Positions 18,136 to 27,510 of a stretch of DNA of 64,000 nt are shown in pieces (position 1 is the first letter of the stretch; every line of letters starts with the position of its first letter). The notes below the pieces were generated by a model. It was not told the origin of the DNA. It did not search any database and saw only the letters and a program-made list of their open reading frames with translations. Location of the stretch: NCBI RefSeq assembly GCF_023703085.1, contig NZ_JAMQJY010000001.1:2108001-2172000 (forward strand), read 5' to 3'. Made by a program: the position numbers and the translations under genes. This DNA comes from Alkalicoccobacillus plakortidis (GTDB lineage Bacteria > Bacillota > Bacilli > Bacillales > Bacillaceae_D).

Positions 18136-18972
18136 ATGAATTTCGAAAAGAAAAATCAAAAATTCGCCAAAACATGGCGTTATTTTAACCATTCTAACCG
18201 CGGAACAGAATACGCCGCTCTCCAGTCATTTGCCTTTGACGATATGTTATGCCAATCCGTTGGTGAATCTGAAACAGCTGCACTTAGAGCCTGGGTCCAC
18301 CATCAAACAGTTGTGCTCGGAACTCAGGATTCTCGGTTGCCTTTTATACAGGAAGGACTTGATTTCCTAGTCCCTGACTATCGAGCGATTGTTCGAAATT
18401 CAGGAGGACTTGCTGTCATGTTGGACGAAGGAGTGCTGAATCTTTCCCTTATCTTTAAAGAGATGAAGGGTTGGTCCATTAATGCGGGTTATGATCTAAT
18501 GGTCGAACTCATTCGGACGATGTTCCCTAGTCATAAAGATCAAATTGAAGCACGTGAAATTGTTGGCTCCTATTGTCCAGGAAGCTATGACCTGAGCATA
18601 AACGGTAGAAAATTCGCCGGGATCTCACAACGCCGTACAAGAGGTGGCGTAGCTGTACAAATTTACCTCTGTGTAACAGGTAGCGGCTCAGAGCGAGCTG
18701 AGGTTATTCGAAGGTTTTACGAAGTAGCCCTTCGCGATGGCGAAGCTCGATACGAAGTTCCAATCATACGACCTGAAACAATGGCCTCACTCGAAGAACT
18801 ATTAGGTGAGCAATTAACAGTAGATGGTGTCTTACAGCTAGCAACAAATGCCATGAAACAACTAGGCGCTGAGCTCTCACCATCTGAAGCAAGTGAAGAA
18901 GAACAAAACCAATTTGAACAGCAGCTTATACGAGTGACGCAGCGCCACGACCGTTGCCTTGCACCTAATTAA
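18136..18972 (+). CDS. lipL: Octanoyl-[GcvH]:protein N-octanoyltransferase
   Basis: Amidotransferase of the lipoate-ligase fold that moves octanoyl groups from GcvH to the E2 subunits of 2-oxoacid dehydrogenases, needed for lipoate assembly in Bacillus. 278 residues. Marks: RNSGGLAVMLDEGVLNLS, the catalytic Cys147 in GSYCPGSYDLS (C150 in B. subtilis LipL), and KFAGISQRRTRGGVAVQIYL. Start ATG after CACAAGGAGAAACAAG. Next to pta, as in B. subtilis (ywfL-pta region). Cytoplasmic. Intact and followed by a terminator. Confidence 0.93.
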   Translation: MNFEKKNQKFAKTWRYFNHSNRGTEYAALQSFAFDDMLCQSVGESETAALRAWVHHQTVVLGTQDSRLPFIQEGLDFLVPDYRAIVRNSGGLAVMLDEGVLNLSLIFKEMKGWSINAGYDLMVELIRTMFPSHKDQIEAREIVGSYCPGSYDLSINGRKFAGISQRRTRGGVAVQIYLCVTGSGSERAEVIRRFYEVALRDGEARYEVPIIRPETMASLEELLGEQLTVDGVLQLATNAMKQLGAELSPSEASEEEQNQFEQQLIRVTQRHDRCLAPN

Positions 18973-18981
18973 ATAGCATGG

Positions 18982-19013
18982 GAAGAGGCTGGATATGATT
19001 CCGCCTCTTTTTT
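18982..19013 (+). terminator. Terminator of lipL
   Basis: AAGAGGC pairs with GCCTCTT around a 13-base loop, followed by six T. The ~90 bases beyond it, up to the pta terminator, are GC-rich and show no gene. Confidence 0.75.
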
Positions 19014-19104
19014 GTGGGGAGGATGGGTGGGCCCTTCTTGCGTGCGGTTTCTGTACTCTCATGCGTGCCTTCCTTACCCGCGACTCCCCCCTCGCCCCAA
19101 CACA

Positions 19105-19133
19105 AAAAAACGCAGCGGAATTCGCTGCGTTTC
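19105..19133 (-). terminator. Terminator of pta
   Basis: AAACGCAGCG and CGCTGCGTTT form a perfect 10-bp stem around GAATT, with an A-run on the plus strand, that is a T-run for the minus-strand pta transcript. Confidence 0.8.
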
Positions 19134-19147
19134 TGCTTCTTACCATA

Positions 19148-20140
19148 TTAAACTGTTACACGTTGTTTGATGGCTTGCATCGCTGTGATTAAGCTAAGCT
19201 TAAAGACATCGTCTGCGTCACATCCGCGTGATAGATCGTTCACTGGTTTGTTTAAACCTTGCAAGATCGGGCCAATTGCATCGTATCCACCAAGACGCTG
19301 AGCAATTTTATAACCTAAGTTACCTGACTCAAGACTTGGGAAAATGAATACATTTGCTTGTCCTTGAAGTGGTGAATTAGGTGCTTTCTTTTGTGCAACA
19401 GCTGGAACAAATGCTGCGTCAAATTGGAATTCACCGTCAATCACTAGATCCGGACGAGCTGCTTGGGCAATTTTTGTTGCTTCTGATACTTTTTGCGTTT
19501 CTTGAGAAGACGCAGATCCAAGTGTTGAGAAGCTAAGCATAGCTACTTTTGGATCTATATCAAATAGTTTAGCTGTTTCTGCCGTTGCAATCGCAATTTC
19601 AGAAAGCTCTTCTGCATTTGGTGCGATGTTAATCGCGCAATCACCAAAGACAAATTTCTGATCTTCTTTTACCATCACAAACACACCAGAAGTACGTTTG
19701 ATTCCTGGCAACGTTTTAATAATCTGAAAAGCTGGTCTTACAGTGTCGCCAGTTGAATGAGCTGCACCACTAACTAGACCTTCTGCTTTATCCATATAAA
19801 CAAGCATTGTACCAAAGTAGTTCACATCAAGAAGGATCTTACGTGCGCTTTCTTCGGTTTCTTTTCCTTTACGACGTCCAACAAAAGCTTCGACCATCGC
19901 ATCAAATTCCGCATAGTCTGCTGGATTGTATATAGTGATTTCTGAAGAAAGTTGAATTCCCTCTTTATTTGCTACTTCGTTAATCGCTTCTGGAGCACCA
20001 ATTAGAATTGGTTTCACAATACGCTCTTCTGCCAATTTGACAGCTGCTTTTAAAATTCTTTCATCCGTACCTTCTGGAAAAACAATGGTTGGCTGATGTT
20101 GTTGGACCTGTTCTTTAATTTGAGTAAACAAATCGCTCAT
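19148..20140 (-). CDS. pta: Phosphate acetyltransferase
   Basis: Converts acetyl-CoA and phosphate to acetyl phosphate, feeding acetate overflow with acetate kinase. 330 residues, the short Bacillus/EutD type without the N-terminal regulatory domain. Marks: IVFPEGTDERILKAA, GAAHSTGDTVRPAFQIIKT (substrate-binding), DCAINIAPNAEELSEIA, MLSFSTLGSA and VFIFPSLESGNLGYKIAQRLGG. AAGGGGGG precedes the ATG. Monocistronic, convergent with lipL and divergent from hemQ, as in B. subtilis. Intact. Confidence 0.96.
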   Translation of the reverse strand: MSDLFTQIKEQVQQHQPTIVFPEGTDERILKAAVKLAEERIVKPILIGAPEAINEVANKEGIQLSSEITIYNPADYAEFDAMVEAFVGRRKGKETEESARKILLDVNYFGTMLVYMDKAEGLVSGAAHSTGDTVRPAFQIIKTLPGIKRTSGVFVMVKEDQKFVFGDCAINIAPNAEELSEIAIATAETAKLFDIDPKVAMLSFSTLGSASSQETQKVSEATKIAQAARPDLVIDGEFQFDAAFVPAVAQKKAPNSPLQGQANVFIFPSLESGNLGYKIAQRLGGYDAIGPILQGLNKPVNDLSRGCDADDVFKLSLITAMQAIKQRVTV

Positions 20141-20435
20141 GCCAAACCCCCCTTTACTTTATTCATACCCTGTATACCCTTAGGATACCCCTGTTTTTCG
20201 CAAAAGGGAACAGGCATACACAAAGTTGTCATTTTTGCAATTAAAAAAAGTGATGATAAGAATACGCTTACATTCACGCTGTATTTGATGGACATCGCTT
20301 ACATTTATTTTTCACAAAAAAACGCCTTTTTATGAGCTAAGCTCTCTAAAAGATGTATTCACAATTGGAAATATGATAATGTAAAGTAGGATTGGTCAAA
20401 AACAGAGTGATTTGACTTAGGAGGTTTATAAGAAA

Positions 20436-21185
20436 ATGAACGAAGCAGCAAAGACTTTAGATGGATGGTATGTACTACATGATTTCCGCAAAATCGATTG
20501 GGCTTCATGGAAACAAGTAGCAAGCGAGGAAAGAGAACAAATTATAAATGAATTGCATACCCTGCTTTCTAATTGGGAGGATGCCATCTCAACAGAATCA
20601 GGTACGCACACAATCTACTCCATTTTAGGACAAAAAGCAGATATTATGTTGATGCTAATGCGTCCTACGATGCAAGAACTAAATGAACTAGAAAATGCAT
20701 TTAATAAAACAAGATTTGCTGAGTTTACAGTCCCCTCTTACTCTTATGTATCAGTGGTTGAGCTAAGTAATTATCTTGCAGCTGAAAGCAACGAAGATCC
20801 TTATCAAAACCCACATGTTCGTTCAAGACTTTACCCTACACTTACTGATGCGCCATATGTGTGCTTCTATCCAATGGATAAACGCCGAGACGGTCAGGAT
20901 AACTGGTATATGCTTGATATGGACGAGCGTCGTTCACTTATGCGCAGTCACGGGATGATTGGACGCAGCTATGCCGGAAAAGTAAAACAGATTATTTCAG
21001 GCTCTATCGGATTTGATGATTGGGAATGGGGCGTAACGCTATTTGCTGATGATGTCCTTCAGTTTAAAAAGCTAGTATACGAAATGCGTTTTGACGAAGT
21101 ATCAGCACGTTACGGAGAGTTTGGTTCATTTTATGTTGGAACCCTACTAAAAAAAGAACAGCTATCACGCTATTTACACGTGTAA
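20436..21185 (+). CDS. hemQ: Coproheme decarboxylase HemQ (ChdC)
   Basis: Last enzyme of the coproporphyrin-dependent haem pathway of Gram-positives: decarboxylates coproheme III to haem b with peroxide. 249 residues, standard. The catalytic tyrosine (Y145 in CFYPMDKRR) and the proximal haem ligand (H172 in [13 protein letters not shown]) stand at the same numbers as I recall for the Geobacillus enzyme. Other marks: [12 protein letters not shown] at the start and [29 protein letters not shown] precedes the ATG. Monocistronic, followed by a terminator and by the second repeat array. Confidence 0.95.
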   Translation: MNEAAKTLDGWYVLHDFRKIDWASWKQVASEEREQIINELHTLLSNWEDAISTESGTHTIYSILGQKADIMLMLMRPTMQELNELENAFNKTRFAEFTVPSYSYVSVVELSNYLAAESNEDPYQNPHVRSRLYPTLTDAPYVCFYPMDKRRDGQDNWYMLDMDERRSLMRSHGMIGRSYAGKVKQIISGSIGFDDWEWGVTLFADDVLQFKKLVYEMRFDEVSARYGEFGSFYVGTLLKKEQLSRYLHV

Positions 21186-21192
21186 TGATAAG

Positions 21193-21227
21193 AAATGGAC
21201 GACATAACCCGTTGTCCATTTTTTTTG
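21193..21227 (+). terminator. Terminator of hemQ
   Basis: AAATGGAC pairs with GTCCATTT around a 13-base loop, followed by eight T. Confidence 0.8.
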
Positions 21228-21239
21228 ATGGATGAAGTT

Positions 21240-21975
21240 GGATTGGGATTGCTCTTGGTGAGCCATTTCTTTCTTGATTACGCGCCATGACTCTGAGTAA
21301 AGCTCTAATCTTTCTTGAATTAACCTCCTACTTCTGAGTAAAACCTTCACCTTTCTTGATCTCAACCTCTGCTTCTGAATAAAACCTCCATCTTTCTTGA
21401 TTTCGGCCTCTACTTCTGAATAAAACCCCGTTCTTTCTTGCTATCCACCTCTACCTCTGACTAACCCCCCCTTCTTTTTTAGTATCCACCTCTACCTCTG
21501 ACTATAACCTCCATCTCTCTTTATCAACTATTGATTCCTCTTGCCAAGACTGCCTTTCTCTTGGTGCATCAAAAATCCCTCTTGGTAAAGACCCACACAT
21601 TCAAAAGGACTTTAAAAATGCCTCATTTTTATTCCTTATGTCTTTTGACCTTGCTTATCTCACTCTCTGGCGCTTGCTAACGCATGCTTCCTCTTGATGT
21701 TCCCGGTGTGCTCTTGGTAATGGATTTCCGGCTTGGTAACGAGTTGTTCTTTCTTGGTGTCTCTTCCTCCGTCTGAATAAAGCACCTATCTTTCTTTGTA
21801 TCCACCTCTACCTCTGACTAAAACCCCGTGCTTTCTTGCTATCACCCTCCACCTCTGACTAAAACCCCCATCTCTCTTGATCAACCATTGATTCCTCTTG
21901 CCAAAACTGCCTTTCTCTTGGTGAATCAAAAATCCCTCTTGGTAAAGACCCCCACTTCCCCTCCTCCTCTCCAAC
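21240..21975. repeat. Intergenic 41-bp tandem repeat array 2
   Basis: A 740-base non-coding stretch between the convergent terminators of hemQ and yidC. Anchors alternate CTGA and CTTG at 20 and 21 bases: 21293, 21314, 21334, 21355, 21375, 21396, 21416, 21437, 21457, 21498, 21519, 21540, 21560, 21581. A block of three half-periods at ~21590-21645 is replaced by an AT-rich island with the palindrome AAAAATG-CCT-CATTTTT, after which the pattern resumes. Several stretches near the two ends are near-copies of each other (CACCTCTACCTCTGAC, CAAAAATCCCTCTTGGTAAA). Open frames here lack ribosome binding sites. Confidence 0.88.
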
Positions 21976-21977
21976 AT

Positions 21978-22011
21978 AAAAAAAGAAGCGAGCCTCGGAG
22001 GCTCGCTTCTT
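21978..22011 (-). terminator. Terminator of the yidC paralogue
   Basis: GAAGCGAGCC pairs with GGCTCGCTTC around TCGGA, with seven A on the plus strand (T-run for the minus-strand transcript). Confidence 0.85.
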
Positions 22012-22016
22012 ACTTC

Positions 22017-22799
22017 TTATTTTTCTAATTCAGCCAATGTCAGGTTTGGACGAATGACTACAAAATACGTTTGGATAATCATGAAGATATTTCCGATAAC
22101 CCAGTACAGAGAAAGAGCAGAAGGTAATGTTACACCAGCAATAATAATCATGACAGGCATAATATACATTAAGATACTCATCGGATTAGGCATACCTTCA
22201 ACAGTCGGCATTGCCTGCATTTGACTCATAGACATTTTCAACTGAACAAATGTTGTAATGGCCGCTACAACGGGCAGAATGTAGTCTGGCTGACCTAGGT
22301 TAAACCAGAGAAATTCATGGGCTCTAATTTCTTCTGTACGGATAATCGCAAAATAGAACGCCATAATGATTGGGAATTGAACAAGAATTGGCAAACACCC
22401 AGCCAATGGGTTAACGCCGTGCTTTTGATAAAGTCCCATCATTTCCTTTTGAACTTCTTGCTGAGCTTTTGGATCGCCCTTTTTCTTTTTCATTCGTTCT
22501 TGAATTTCTTGCATTTCAGGACGAAGTAGTTGCATTTTTCGTGTACTTTTTTGCTGCTTCAGAACTAGTGGTAATAGGACACAACGAATCAAAATCGTTG
22601 TAATGATAATAGACAAACCGTAGTTATCATTAAAGAAAACAGCAACGGTTGTAATTAACCAAGACATTGGATATACGAAGAAATGACTCCAGAATCCCTC
22701 GGTTTCAGCTGTAATTGGTGCTTGCTCCATAGGTGAACATGCTGATAGAACAATCATCAACAGCACCATTGTTAACATAATCAAATGTGACTTCTTCAA
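22017..22799 (-). CDS. yidC: Membrane protein insertase YidC/Oxa1 family lipoprotein
   Basis: Inserts proteins into the cytoplasmic membrane, alone or with Sec. Gram-positive type: lipoprotein signal with the lipobox LSAC (Cys21), then the Oxa1 core with [36 protein letters not shown] (first helix and cytoplasmic coiled hairpin [19 protein letters not shown]), [23 protein letters not shown], and [17 protein letters not shown]. The conserved arginine for substrate contact is in [11 protein letters not shown]. Start TTG after AAGGAGGAGTCTTAATT; longer in-frame starts lack a site. It is not beside rnpA/jag here, so it is probably the second YidC (MisCB-like), an inference from location. Confidence 0.9.
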   Translation of the reverse strand: MKKSHLIMLTMVLLMIVLSACSPMEQAPITAETEGFWSHFFVYPMSWLITTVAVFFNDNYGLSIIITTILIRCVLLPLVLKQQKSTRKMQLLRPEMQEIQERMKKKKGDPKAQQEVQKEMMGLYQKHGVNPLAGCLPILVQFPIIMAFYFAIIRTEEIRAHEFLWFNLGQPDYILPVVAAITTFVQLKMSMSQMQAMPTVEGMPNPMSILMYIMPVMIIIAGVTLPSALSLYWVIGNIFMIIQTYFVVIRPNLTLAELEK

Positions 22800-22836
22800 A
22801 ATTAAGACTCCTCCTTGTTGTATATACGCAATTGAC

Positions 22837-23109
22837 TTAATAAGCTGCTGCCACAAGGGATGGAGCCTCATCATCAGAAGCATATTGATCATTAATAGAC
22901 GGTTTCTTTGGACGATAGGTGACCGACTTCGGGCGAATAGGTGGTGATACAAGATACAGATATGCTTGAACACGCATCTCTTTCTGTTGATTCCATTTCA
23001 CCTTATAATTACTAAAGGCAAGGTTCATATTTGAGAACGCAGCCAGCATATATAAGCCGATCAGGACAACGGCCCACAACATCATCATTTCAAGTAATAA
23101 TTCAATCAC
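22837..23109 (-). CDS. Hypothetical membrane protein
   Basis: A 90-residue protein with one N-terminal membrane helix ([22 protein letters not shown]) followed by a polar basic region ([31 protein letters not shown]) and an acidic end. GTG start nine bases after AGGAGG. It precedes yidC by 37 bases on the same strand and may be co-transcribed with it. I do not recognise the family and no function can be given. Confidence 0.55.
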   Translation of the reverse strand: MIELLLEMMMLWAVVLIGLYMLAAFSNMNLAFSNYKVKWNQQKEMRVQAYLYLVSPPIRPKSVTYRPKKPSINDQYASDDEAPSLVAAAY

Positions 23110-23195
23110 ACCTATTCACCTCCTACCCTTTGCACAACAGAATCATCGTACCACACTTGTCCACCGTTCTCAAAATGCTTTTTTAATGTTCTTGT

Positions 23196-24456
23196 TTATT
23201 TTTTTGAAAGCGATAACGCTGCTTTAATCCCTTTAAACAATGAACCACTACCATACATGATTACTCCGCCTTTGTAGACATTAGCTGCAAAGATACTAAA
23301 TACTACGATAGAGGCAATCATCACGCCAAATGATAGCACGACTTCCCAGACTGGTATAGCGAGTAGTCCGAAGCGAAGGAACATGATGATTGGTGAGAAG
23401 AACGGAATCCATGAAGAAACTGTTACAACGATTGAATCGGGATTACTTAACCCATAAATCGCAATAAAAAATGCAATCATGACCATGTAAATTAACGGTT
23501 GGATTAGTGTGTTTACGTCTTCTACACGACTTACAAGTGATCCTAGCATCGCCGCAATACTTCCATATAACAAGAAACCAAGTGCTAAAAAGATAAACGC
23601 ATAAATAAGTAAATCATAAGGTAAACTTGATCCAAGAAACTCGGTAATAAAGCTAGCTTGCTCTGAAGAACCTCTAATCAGAAATCCTAGTCCAACTCCA
23701 ATTACAATCGAGAGAACTTGAAGTAGCGCCACTCCAAGCAATCCCGATAATCTTTCCGAACATTTGAACAATCGGGTGAACACTTGAGACCAAGATCTCC
23801 ATTACGCGAGATGATTTCTCTGTGGCAACTTCTGTAGCAATCATGGTTCCATACATAATAACTGAAATATAGATGACAAAAGAAGAACATACACGATTGC
23901 TTGAGCTTGAAAGGTTTCTTCTTCTGTTCGATCAGGAGTTAATGATGAAGCTGCTGATTCCGTATCAAAGGAAATTGGAGCATAAATGTCTGCAAGCTCT
24001 GCTTCATCAAGCCCAAGCTCTAGTGTTGCAAGTGACTCTTTTACTCTTTGCACGGTTGTTTCAACATCATTTGCGACTGATGAACTCACATCCTCCGCAT
24101 AAAGCAATGCTGAAAGTTGTCCCGTCTCTTCCTCGGATGACAGGCTTAACACATAATCAGTACCGGCTTCCTCTAATATGTCAGCTTGGTTCTCCAACAA
24201 GTGTTGACTCATTTGTTGCTTCATAGTCCTCTGACCCCGAAAGCTCTGCTACAACAACGTCGGTCACATCCTCTTGATCTCCAACAACTACGATCGTTTG
24301 TGGTCCTTCATCTCCGCCTGAGAATGCATCAAAGATTCGATCAATATTAATGGCACCAGCAATAAAAACGATCGTAATAAGTGTCGTAATAATAAACGCC
24401 TTTGTCTTTAAGCGATTGGATAATGTGTGTAAGGTCACTGTCCAAAAATTATTCAT
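23196..24456 (-). pseudogene. yhaP: ABC transporter permease of the NatB/YhaP type, three one-base indels
   Basis: Membrane partner of the ATPase gene that it overlaps by eight bases (ATGAATAA). The fragments join as: first helix (LKTKAFIITTLITIVFIAGAI) and extracellular domain; second piece ADILEEAGTDYVLSL to FQAQAIVYVLL; third FVIYISVIMYGTMIATEVATEKSSRVMEILVSSVHPIVQMFGKIIGIA; fourth GVALLQVLSIVIGVGLGF and the last helices. Junctions: extra base in GCTTGG at 24184-24189, missing base in AAAA at 23878-23881, extra base in CCAAGC at 23734-23739. Corrected length is 419 residues, as I recall for B. subtilis YhaP. The reading frames are otherwise clean, so errors are plausible, but three hits in one gene also allow real decay. 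Substrate unknown (Na+ export has been proposed for relatives). Confidence 0.8.
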
Positions 24457-25348
24457 AAGTGGTACCCACCTTCTCGACAAAAATATCGTGTAAGCTTGGT
24501 TCTTCTACTTCAAATCGTTCCACAAAGCCTTTTTCTGTTATAAGAGCAAACAATGTTTTGGCAATCTCCATTCCCTCAACTTGAATACGCGCTCCATTTG
24601 GGTTCGATTCGTACTTCGTTACACCCGGTTGATCTTTAAGGAAATCCAGAGAATAATCAGCACGTATGACCACATTTTTCTTGCCAAAGTCTTGTTTGAT
24701 TTCTTTCAGCTTGCCATGAACAACAGGACTACCTTTATGCATGATACATAAGTGCTCACACAACTCTTCCACATGCTCCATCCGGTGACTAGAAAAGACA
24801 ATGGTTGCCCCTTCATTTTTTAACTCATTCACTGCTTTTTTTAGCAAATCAACATTTAGAGGATCCAGGCCGCTAAAAGGTTCATCTAAAATAATTAGCT
24901 CTGGACGATGCAACACAGCAGCGATAAATTGAATTTTTTGTTGATTCCCTTTAGACAATTCTTCGATCTTTTTTGTCTCATATTCCGGCACCTTAAACTT
25001 CTCAAGCCAGTCTTTCATGGAGCTTATGATCTCTGCTTTTTTCATGCCCTTTAGGCGTCCTAGATACAGCAGTTGTTCTCTTACTGTTAGCTTTGGATAT
25101 AAACCTCGTTCCTCAGGTAGATAGCCAATGATGCTTGTGCGACTATAATCAATCTTTTTTTGATCCCACGTAATTTTCCCTTCAGAAGGCTCTAACAGAC
25201 CAAGCATCATTCTAAAAGTTGTGGTTTTTCCCGCTCCGTTAGCTCCAAGCATGCCAAACATTTCACCTTTTGGTACTTGAATCGTTAAGTCGCTTACTGC
25301 ATTAAACTGACCAAATCGTTTTGTTACATGATCAATGGATAAACTCAT
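24449..25348 (-). CDS. yhaQ: ABC transporter ATP-binding protein, YhaQ type
   Basis: Cytoplasmic ATPase of 299 residues pairing with the overlapping permease gene. Walker A is GANGAGKTT, the signature is LSKGNQQ, Walker B is LIILDEPFSGLDP, and the H-loop is FSSHRMEHV. The C-terminal ~80 residues are the extra domain of the NatA/YhaQ group, ending PSLHDIFVEKVGT. The start is the ATG after AAGGAGTTGAGCGT, 15 bases after the previous ATPase gene. Last intact gene of a GntR-regulated five-gene operon. Confidence 0.9.
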   Translation of the reverse strand: MSLSIDHVTKRFGQFNAVSDLTIQVPKGEMFGMLGANGAGKTTTFRMMLGLLEPSEGKITWDQKKIDYSRTSIIGYLPEERGLYPKLTVREQLLYLGRLKGMKKAEIISSMKDWLEKFKVPEYETKKIEELSKGNQQKIQFIAAVLHRPELIILDEPFSGLDPLNVDLLKKAVNELKNEGATIVFSSHRMEHVEELCEHLCIMHKGSPVVHGKLKEIKQDFGKKNVVIRADYSLDFLKDQPGVTKYESNPNGARIQVEGMEIAKTLFALITEKGFVERFEVEEPSLHDIFVEKVGTTYE

Positions 25349-25363
25349 ACGCTCAACTCCTTA

Positions 25364-26224
25364 TTATTCTTCCAATTTTGTTCGTAAAATGTCCGCGATA
25401 CCTACAGCTTGAATTTGTTGGATCTCATAGCGCTGATCAGTAAGCATTTGTTCTGTTAATTCACGATCCTCAGATAATAGCATGGATGTTTTACCTGTTG
25501 TTTGGACTTTTTTCACTCCTGGAATACTTGCCAGACCGGGCGCATGTTCCACCCACATATACGCATATTGTTCAGTAAGCTGGTCTTTTTCAAAAGGACC
25601 ATCTAATGCTCCTTTTTTTAGAAAATGAATGTAATCAGCCATTTCACCAACCTCACTAGGTGTGTGTGTTGAAAATAAAATCGTACGCTGCTCATCCTGC
25701 TCTAAATAGGTGATCCACTCTTTTTTTAACTGCTCCTGGCCACTAATATCAACCCCAGCTAAAGGTTCATCCATTACGAGTAGCTTGGAGGGGCGTGCAA
25801 GGGCAAGGGCTGTCATCGCCTTCTTTTTCATACCAACAGAGAATGTATCGAGCTTTTTCTTAAGAGGCAGTTCAAACTCAGATACGAGTCTGTTGAACAA
25901 TTTTTCGTCCCAATTTGTATATGCTGCCATTTCAAGACGAGCGATCTCTTTTAATGAAAAATACGAGTGAGGTCCTAACTCTTGTGGCATATAGGAAAGC
26001 TTTTGTTTCCATCGTTCTTCAGGCTCTAACCCATTAAACCGATTAATTGTTCCAGAATCCGTACGAATCATACCTGCAATCAGATGAAACAGCGTCGTTT
26101 TTCCTGATCCATTATTGCCGACAAATACATGAATGCTTCCAGGCTCGATATCCATCGACTCTATTTGAAGAATCTGTTGCGACCCAATGTTCTTTTGTAC
26201 GTGTGATAATGTTAATGGTTTCAT
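25364..26224 (-). CDS. ABC transporter ATP-binding protein
   Basis: A 286-residue ATPase. Walker A GNNGSGKTT, signature FSVGMKKK, Walker B LLVMDEPLAGVD, H-loop STHTPSEV. The signature helix is the non-canonical SVGMKKK form seen in YtrB-like ATPases. It follows the GntR gene by nine bases and precedes yhaQ. The permease-like protein encoded upstream (26630-27346) is the natural partner, so the operon probably carries two ABC systems. Substrate unknown. AGGAGGGGCAC precedes the ATG. Confidence 0.85.
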   Translation of the reverse strand: MKPLTLSHVQKNIGSQQILQIESMDIEPGSIHVFVGNNGSGKTTLFHLIAGMIRTDSGTINRFNGLEPEERWKQKLSYMPQELGPHSYFSLKEIARLEMAAYTNWDEKLFNRLVSEFELPLKKKLDTFSVGMKKKAMTALALARPSKLLVMDEPLAGVDISGQEQLKKEWITYLEQDEQRTILFSTHTPSEVGEMADYIHFLKKGALDGPFEKDQLTEQYAYMWVEHAPGLASIPGVKKVQTTGKTSMLLSEDRELTEQMLTDQRYEIQQIQAVGIADILRTKLEE

Positions 26225-26233
26225 GTGCCCCTC

Positions 26234-26611
26234 CTATTTTTTTAGTAATTCTTTAAAGAGCTTAACTAGATCCGCATCCGAATAATTATGTTGTCTACCC
26301 GTATGGATCGCATGCATTAGTCCTCGCTCCACTGTCTCTACTTTTGCTAACTGCCTCGCTCCTGTATCAATATCTGCAACAAACGTCCCTTTTCCCTGCA
26401 AGGTTCGGATCAATCCCTTCTCTTCAAGATTGTGGTATGCACGCTTTGTTGTTATCACACTACAGGCAAGATCCTTCGACAATACTCTAATAGAAGGAAG
26501 ACTTGAACCCTGCTCCAAATGCCCCGAAACAATTAACGCCTTAATTTGTTCTTCAATCTGATGATAAATCGGAGAACGGCTTGATTCATCAAGCTGTATA
26601 GGAAGCTTCAT
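26234..26611 (-). CDS. GntR family regulator, YtrA subfamily
   Basis: A 125-residue protein: an N-terminal winged helix (PIYHQIEEQIKALIVSGHLEQGSSLPSIRVLSKDLACSVITTKRAYHNLEEKGLIRTLQGKGTFVA) and a short C-terminal dimerisation tail of ~45 residues, the size typical of YtrA regulators, which repress ABC operons until antibiotic or envelope stress. It lies second in the operon it presumably controls; palindromes over the operon promoter (27372-27418) are the likely target. AAAGGAGGTAGCCG precedes the ATG. Confidence 0.9.
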   Translation of the reverse strand: MKLPIQLDESSRSPIYHQIEEQIKALIVSGHLEQGSSLPSIRVLSKDLACSVITTKRAYHNLEEKGLIRTLQGKGTFVADIDTGARQLAKVETVERGLMHAIHTGRQHNYSDADLVKLFKELLKK

Positions 26612-26629
26612 TCGGCTACCTCCTTTTGC

Positions 26630-27346
26630 TTACACATGGTAATCAGCCTTGCGCATGTAGTGTTTCATATAATAGACAGTCAAAACAATCGTAATAATTA
26701 AGATAACTAATGCTATGGATGAGGCAATGACGGGATGAAACACCGTATAATAAAATATCTCAGAGACAATGCCTGGTCCAATAAATTGATTAAAAGCCCA
26801 TACAACCGTTACAAATACTAAGAAAGAGAGCGTATTAAAAATCCATAGATACTTTTTAGAGTATCTTGCTCCCGCCTCTCCCATCACACTCACACACGCT
26901 ATTACAATTGTCAGGACATTCCAAACAAATAACCATGCAGGTAATGAAATAAGTTCTTTAAAATCACTTGGTGCTAAAAAATATACGATAAGCATGATGG
27001 TCGTTTGAACAATAACATTAATGACTAAAAATAAAATCAATCTCGCTTTAATGATTGTATTCATTGAGAAAGGCATCACCTTAAGTAAGACCTGAATCGG
27101 GGCAACGTACAAATCGCCTTTTACGAACGAAAGATAAAATGGTTTACTTCTAACGCCTATATGAAGAAACAAACTGATTGGCAAGATTAAAAAATCCATA
27201 ACCCACTTTGTTCCCGGTTCAATTAAGACTGAACTTATTATAATGATTGAAAAAAACATAAATAAAATAAACAGAAAACCATTTTGCAATTTCATATTCC
27301 TCAACTCAAACATCATCAGCTCTTTCACTTGCTGTTTCTCACTCAC
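26630..27346 (-). CDS. ABC-type permease-like membrane protein
   Basis: A 238-residue membrane protein with about six hydrophobic segments (GFLFILFMFFSIIIISSVL, MDFLILPISLFLHIGV, LILFLVINVIVQTTIMLIVYFL, LFVWNVLTIVIACVSV, TLSFLVFVTVVWAF, ALVILIITIVLTVYYM). No known motif beyond the general look of ABC-2 permeases. GTG start seven bases after AGGAGG. First gene of the operon with GntR, ATPase, yhaQ and yhaP, so it is taken as the membrane part of the first ATPase. Confidence 0.65.
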   Translation of the reverse strand: MSEKQQVKELMMFELRNMKLQNGFLFILFMFFSIIIISSVLIEPGTKWVMDFLILPISLFLHIGVRSKPFYLSFVKGDLYVAPIQVLLKVMPFSMNTIIKARLILFLVINVIVQTTIMLIVYFLAPSDFKELISLPAWLFVWNVLTIVIACVSVMGEAGARYSKKYLWIFNTLSFLVFVTVVWAFNQFIGPGIVSEIFYYTVFHPVIASSIALVILIITIVLTVYYMKHYMRKADYHV

Positions 27347-27371
27347 TATATACCCTCCTACTGTTTATGTG

Positions 27372-27418
27372 TGTATATCTTTATATACAGTATAACAGTG
27401 TATATAAAAAATGTGCAA
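27372..27418 (-). promoter_or_regulatory. Promoter with overlapping palindromes for the GntR-ABC operon
   Basis: On the minus strand TTGCAC, 18 bases, TATACT. A perfect dyad TGTATAT-N4-ATATACA (27372-27389) lies just after the -10, and a second, TATATACA-N9-TGTATATA, spans the -10 itself. This arrangement suits repression by the YtrA-type regulator of the operon; that link is inference. Confidence 0.65.
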
Positions 27419-27437
27419 GTATTTTTTGCAGATGTAC

Positions 27438-27464
27438 ATATTCGATCTGTTGGATTCATACAGT
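27438..27464 (+). promoter_or_regulatory. SigE-type promoter of cwlJ-gerQ
   Basis: ACATATT (with ATA at 27438) then 16 bases then CATACAGT (27457-27464). This fits the mother-cell SigE consensus (ATA, N16, CATACANT) fully at the -10. B. subtilis cwlJ-gerQ is SigE-dependent, which supports the reading. Confidence 0.7.
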
Positions 27465-27510
27465 TAAAGGGATGGTGATTGGGTAATACGAAGTTAAACG
27501 GAGGTGTACG

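Noticed and set aside
21786..22028. Reading frames in array 2 on both strands
   Set aside because: Same repeat origin, no start signals, non-coding composition between two terminators.
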